Source: Phyllobacteriaceae bacterium (lineage in GTDB: Bacteria; Pseudomonadota; Alphaproteobacteria; Rhizobiales; Rhizobiaceae). From it: 6,092 bases of DNA. The DNA lies in the NCBI GenBank assembly GCA_024645155.1, contig JAHEGF010000204.1:1-6092 (forward strand), read 5' to 3'. The notes under the pieces were generated by a model, which saw nothing but the letters and a program-made list of their open reading frames with translations, made no database searches and was not told the DNA's origin. A program made the translations under genes and the position numbers. Of the stretch, positions 4,788-6,092 are shown one piece after another (the first letter of the stretch is position 1; each line of letters starts with the position of its first letter).

Positions 4788-6092
4788 TGCTGGATTTTGC
4801 CAGGCCCGAAACTCTCATGATTGCCGCCTTGATCATTCCGCTGATCGCGGCGGTGCTGATTCCGGTATTTCACATGGCGCCCAACCTGCGCGAGACCGTT
4901 ACACTTGTCAGTGCTGCGGCGCTGGCACTGACTGTCTGGAGCCTTGCGCCACACATCATGGCCGGTGCGCGCCCTGCCATCGACGTGATCTCCATTGCTC
5001 CTGCCCTTGATATTGCGTTCAAGGTCGAACCGCTCGGGATGCTTTTCGCTCTGGCTGCCGGTACGCTTTGGATCATAAACTCGGTTTACTCGATCGGCTA
5101 TATGCGCGGTCACAATGAGCCGCGGCAGACCTCGTTCTATGTCTGTTTCGCCGTTGCCCTTGCCGCAGCCATGGGCATTGCGTTCGCTGCGAATCTGTTC
5201 ACCTTGTTCATCTTCTATGAAGCGCTGACGCTCTCGACATATCCGCTTGTTACCCACAAGGCCACGCCGGAGGCGATGAAGGCTGGCCGCATGTACCTGT
5301 TGTTGTTGATCGGTACTTCCATGGTGCTACTGCTGCCCGCGATTGTCGTTACCGGCGTCCTGGCCGGAACACTGGATTTTCAGCCGGGAGGGATCCTTGC
5401 CGGTAAGGCCAGTCCGGCAATTCTTGCGATGCTGCTGGCGCTCTTCATGTTTGGAATAGGCAAGGCAGCCTTGATGCCTTTCCACCGCTGGCTGCCTGCA
5501 GCAATGGTAGCGCCCACGCCGGTCAGCGCATTGTTGCATGCTGTTGCAGTCGTCAAGGCCGGTGTATTTACCGTATTGAAAGTGGTTGTTTACATTTTCG
5601 GCATCGACACACTGGCAGCGACCGGAGCGGGTGATTGGCTGATCGTGGTGGCAAGCGGCACGTTGCTGCTCGCCTCGATGATCGCGATGACAAAGGACAA
5701 CCTGAAGGCCCGGCTCGCCTATTCGACAATCTCGCAATTGTCCTATGTGGTGCTCGGTGCGAGCCTTGCCGTATCGGCAGGGATAATCGGCGGTGCCCTG
5801 CAGATTGCAATGCACGCATTTGGCAAGATAACACTGTTTTTCTGTGCAGGAGCGATTTACGTCGCGGCGCACAAAACCGAAATCAGCGACATGACCGGTC
5901 TTGGGCGTAAAATGCCATGGACTTTTGCAGCTTTTCTGATCGGCGCCTGTTCGATAATCGGACTGCCGCCGCTCGGAGGTTCATGGTCCAAGTGGTGGTT
6001 GATGACCGGGGCGCTGGATTCCGGCCAGATTGCGGTCGTATACGTTTTGGTTCTGTCGTCGCTGCTTAACGTGCTTTATTTGCTGCCGATCG
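4787..6092 (+). CDS. Second D-type / NuoL (MrpA-N)-like proton-translocating subunit, 3' truncated by window
   Basis: A proton/cation-translocating membrane protein of the NuoL/MrpA-N/MrpD superfamily; 435 residues are visible and the gene continues past the right edge. Residues about 70-105 resemble the NuoL N-terminal extension (EPLGMLFALAAGTLW, YSIGYMRGHNEP). The Proton_antipo_M domain then runs from about 130. Key residues are E145 in FIFYEALTLS, K226 in GIGKAALMPFHRWLP with H233, APTPVSALLHAVAVVKAG with H251 and K257, K303/K307 before LAYSTISQLSY, H343/K347, and K402 in SKWW. The PTPVSALLHA signature is NuoL/MrpA-like, unlike the first D copy, so it probably fills the place of the missing MrpA N-terminal domain (inference). 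The start is ATG 4787, overlapping the previous stop by one base, with only the G-run as a ribosome binding site. Total length and C-terminus are unknown. Confidence 0.9.
   Translation, partial: MLDFARPETLMIAALIIPLIAAVLIPVFHMAPNLRETVTLVSAAALALTVWSLAPHIMAGARPAIDVISIAPALDIAFKVEPLGMLFALAAGTLWIINSVYSIGYMRGHNEPRQTSFYVCFAVALAAAMGIAFAANLFTLFIFYEALTLSTYPLVTHKATPEAMKAGRMYLLLLIGTSMVLLLPAIVVTGVLAGTLDFQPGGILAGKASPAILAMLLALFMFGIGKAALMPFHRWLPAAMVAPTPVSALLHAVAVVKAGVFTVLKVVVYIFGIDTLAATGAGDWLIVVASGTLLLASMIAMTKDNLKARLAYSTISQLSYVVLGASLAVSAGIIGGALQIAMHAFGKITLFFCAGAIYVAAHKTEISDMTGLGRKMPWTFAAFLIGACSIIGLPPLGGSWSKWWLMTGALDSGQIAVVYVLVLSSLLNVLYLLPI

Larger units (their letters stand above)
822..6092 (+). other. mrp/mnh-type antiporter operon (E-F-G-A'-B-C-D-D2...), incomplete at right
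   Basis: Eight same-strand genes whose junctions overlap by 1 nt (E/F and D/D2) or 4 nt (F/G, G/A', A'/B, B/C, C/D) imply one transcript with coupled translation. All are membrane subunits of a Mrp-type Na+(K+)/H+ antiporter, likely serving pH and salt homeostasis. No terminator is seen inside the window. The gene order matches the Mbh antiporter module and differs from the common bacterial A-B-C-D-E-F-G order. Confidence 0.85.

Overview
The window looks like a piece of a moderately GC-rich bacterial chromosome. By family resemblance I favour an alphaproteobacterium or close relative: the MsrB carries the RYCMNG/SGTGWPSF variant common there, and codon use and gene packing are typical. No rRNA, tRNA or mobile marker fixes the taxon, so this is inference.

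Layout. Positions 1-81 are a short flank holding a perfect 8+8 bp palindrome. Positions 82-495 (minus strand) encode MsrB, a methionine-R-sulfoxide reductase. Positions 496-821 are a 326-bp divergent intergenic region with no convincing gene, one strong hairpin (653-692) and a good ribosome binding site at its right end. From 822 to the right edge, eight plus-strand genes form one tightly packed operon in which every junction overlaps by 1 or 4 bases. In order they encode MnhE/MrpE, MnhF/MrpF, MnhG/MrpG, a stand-alone MrpA C-terminal-type protein (DUF4040/MbhD plus MbhE-like), MnhB/MrpB, MnhC/MrpC, a MnhD/MrpD-type ion-translocating subunit, and a second, NuoL/MrpA-N-like ion-translocating subunit that runs off the right edge after 435 residues.

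How the genes work together. These are the parts of a multi-subunit Mrp-type monovalent cation/proton antiporter, a membrane complex that exchanges Na+ (or K+) for H+ and is related to the membrane arm of complex I. The two large proteins carry the Glu/Lys/His proton-path residues of the NuoL/M/N family. The small subunits E, F, G, A', B and C form the remaining membrane module.

The main point of interest is the architecture. The order E-F-G-A'(C-terminal part only)-B-C-D matches the antiporter module of archaeal membrane-bound hydrogenase (mbhA-H). With the second D-like gene it is a cyclic permutation of the cyanobacterial C-D1-D2-E-F-G-A-B arrangement. It is not the usual seven-gene mrpABCDEFG or six-gene fused operon of most bacteria. 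Because Mbh-type modules are followed by redox subunits, what lies to the right of position 6092 decides whether this is a stand-alone antiporter or part of a larger energy-converting complex. I see no mobile elements, CRISPR arrays, tRNAs or rRNAs.
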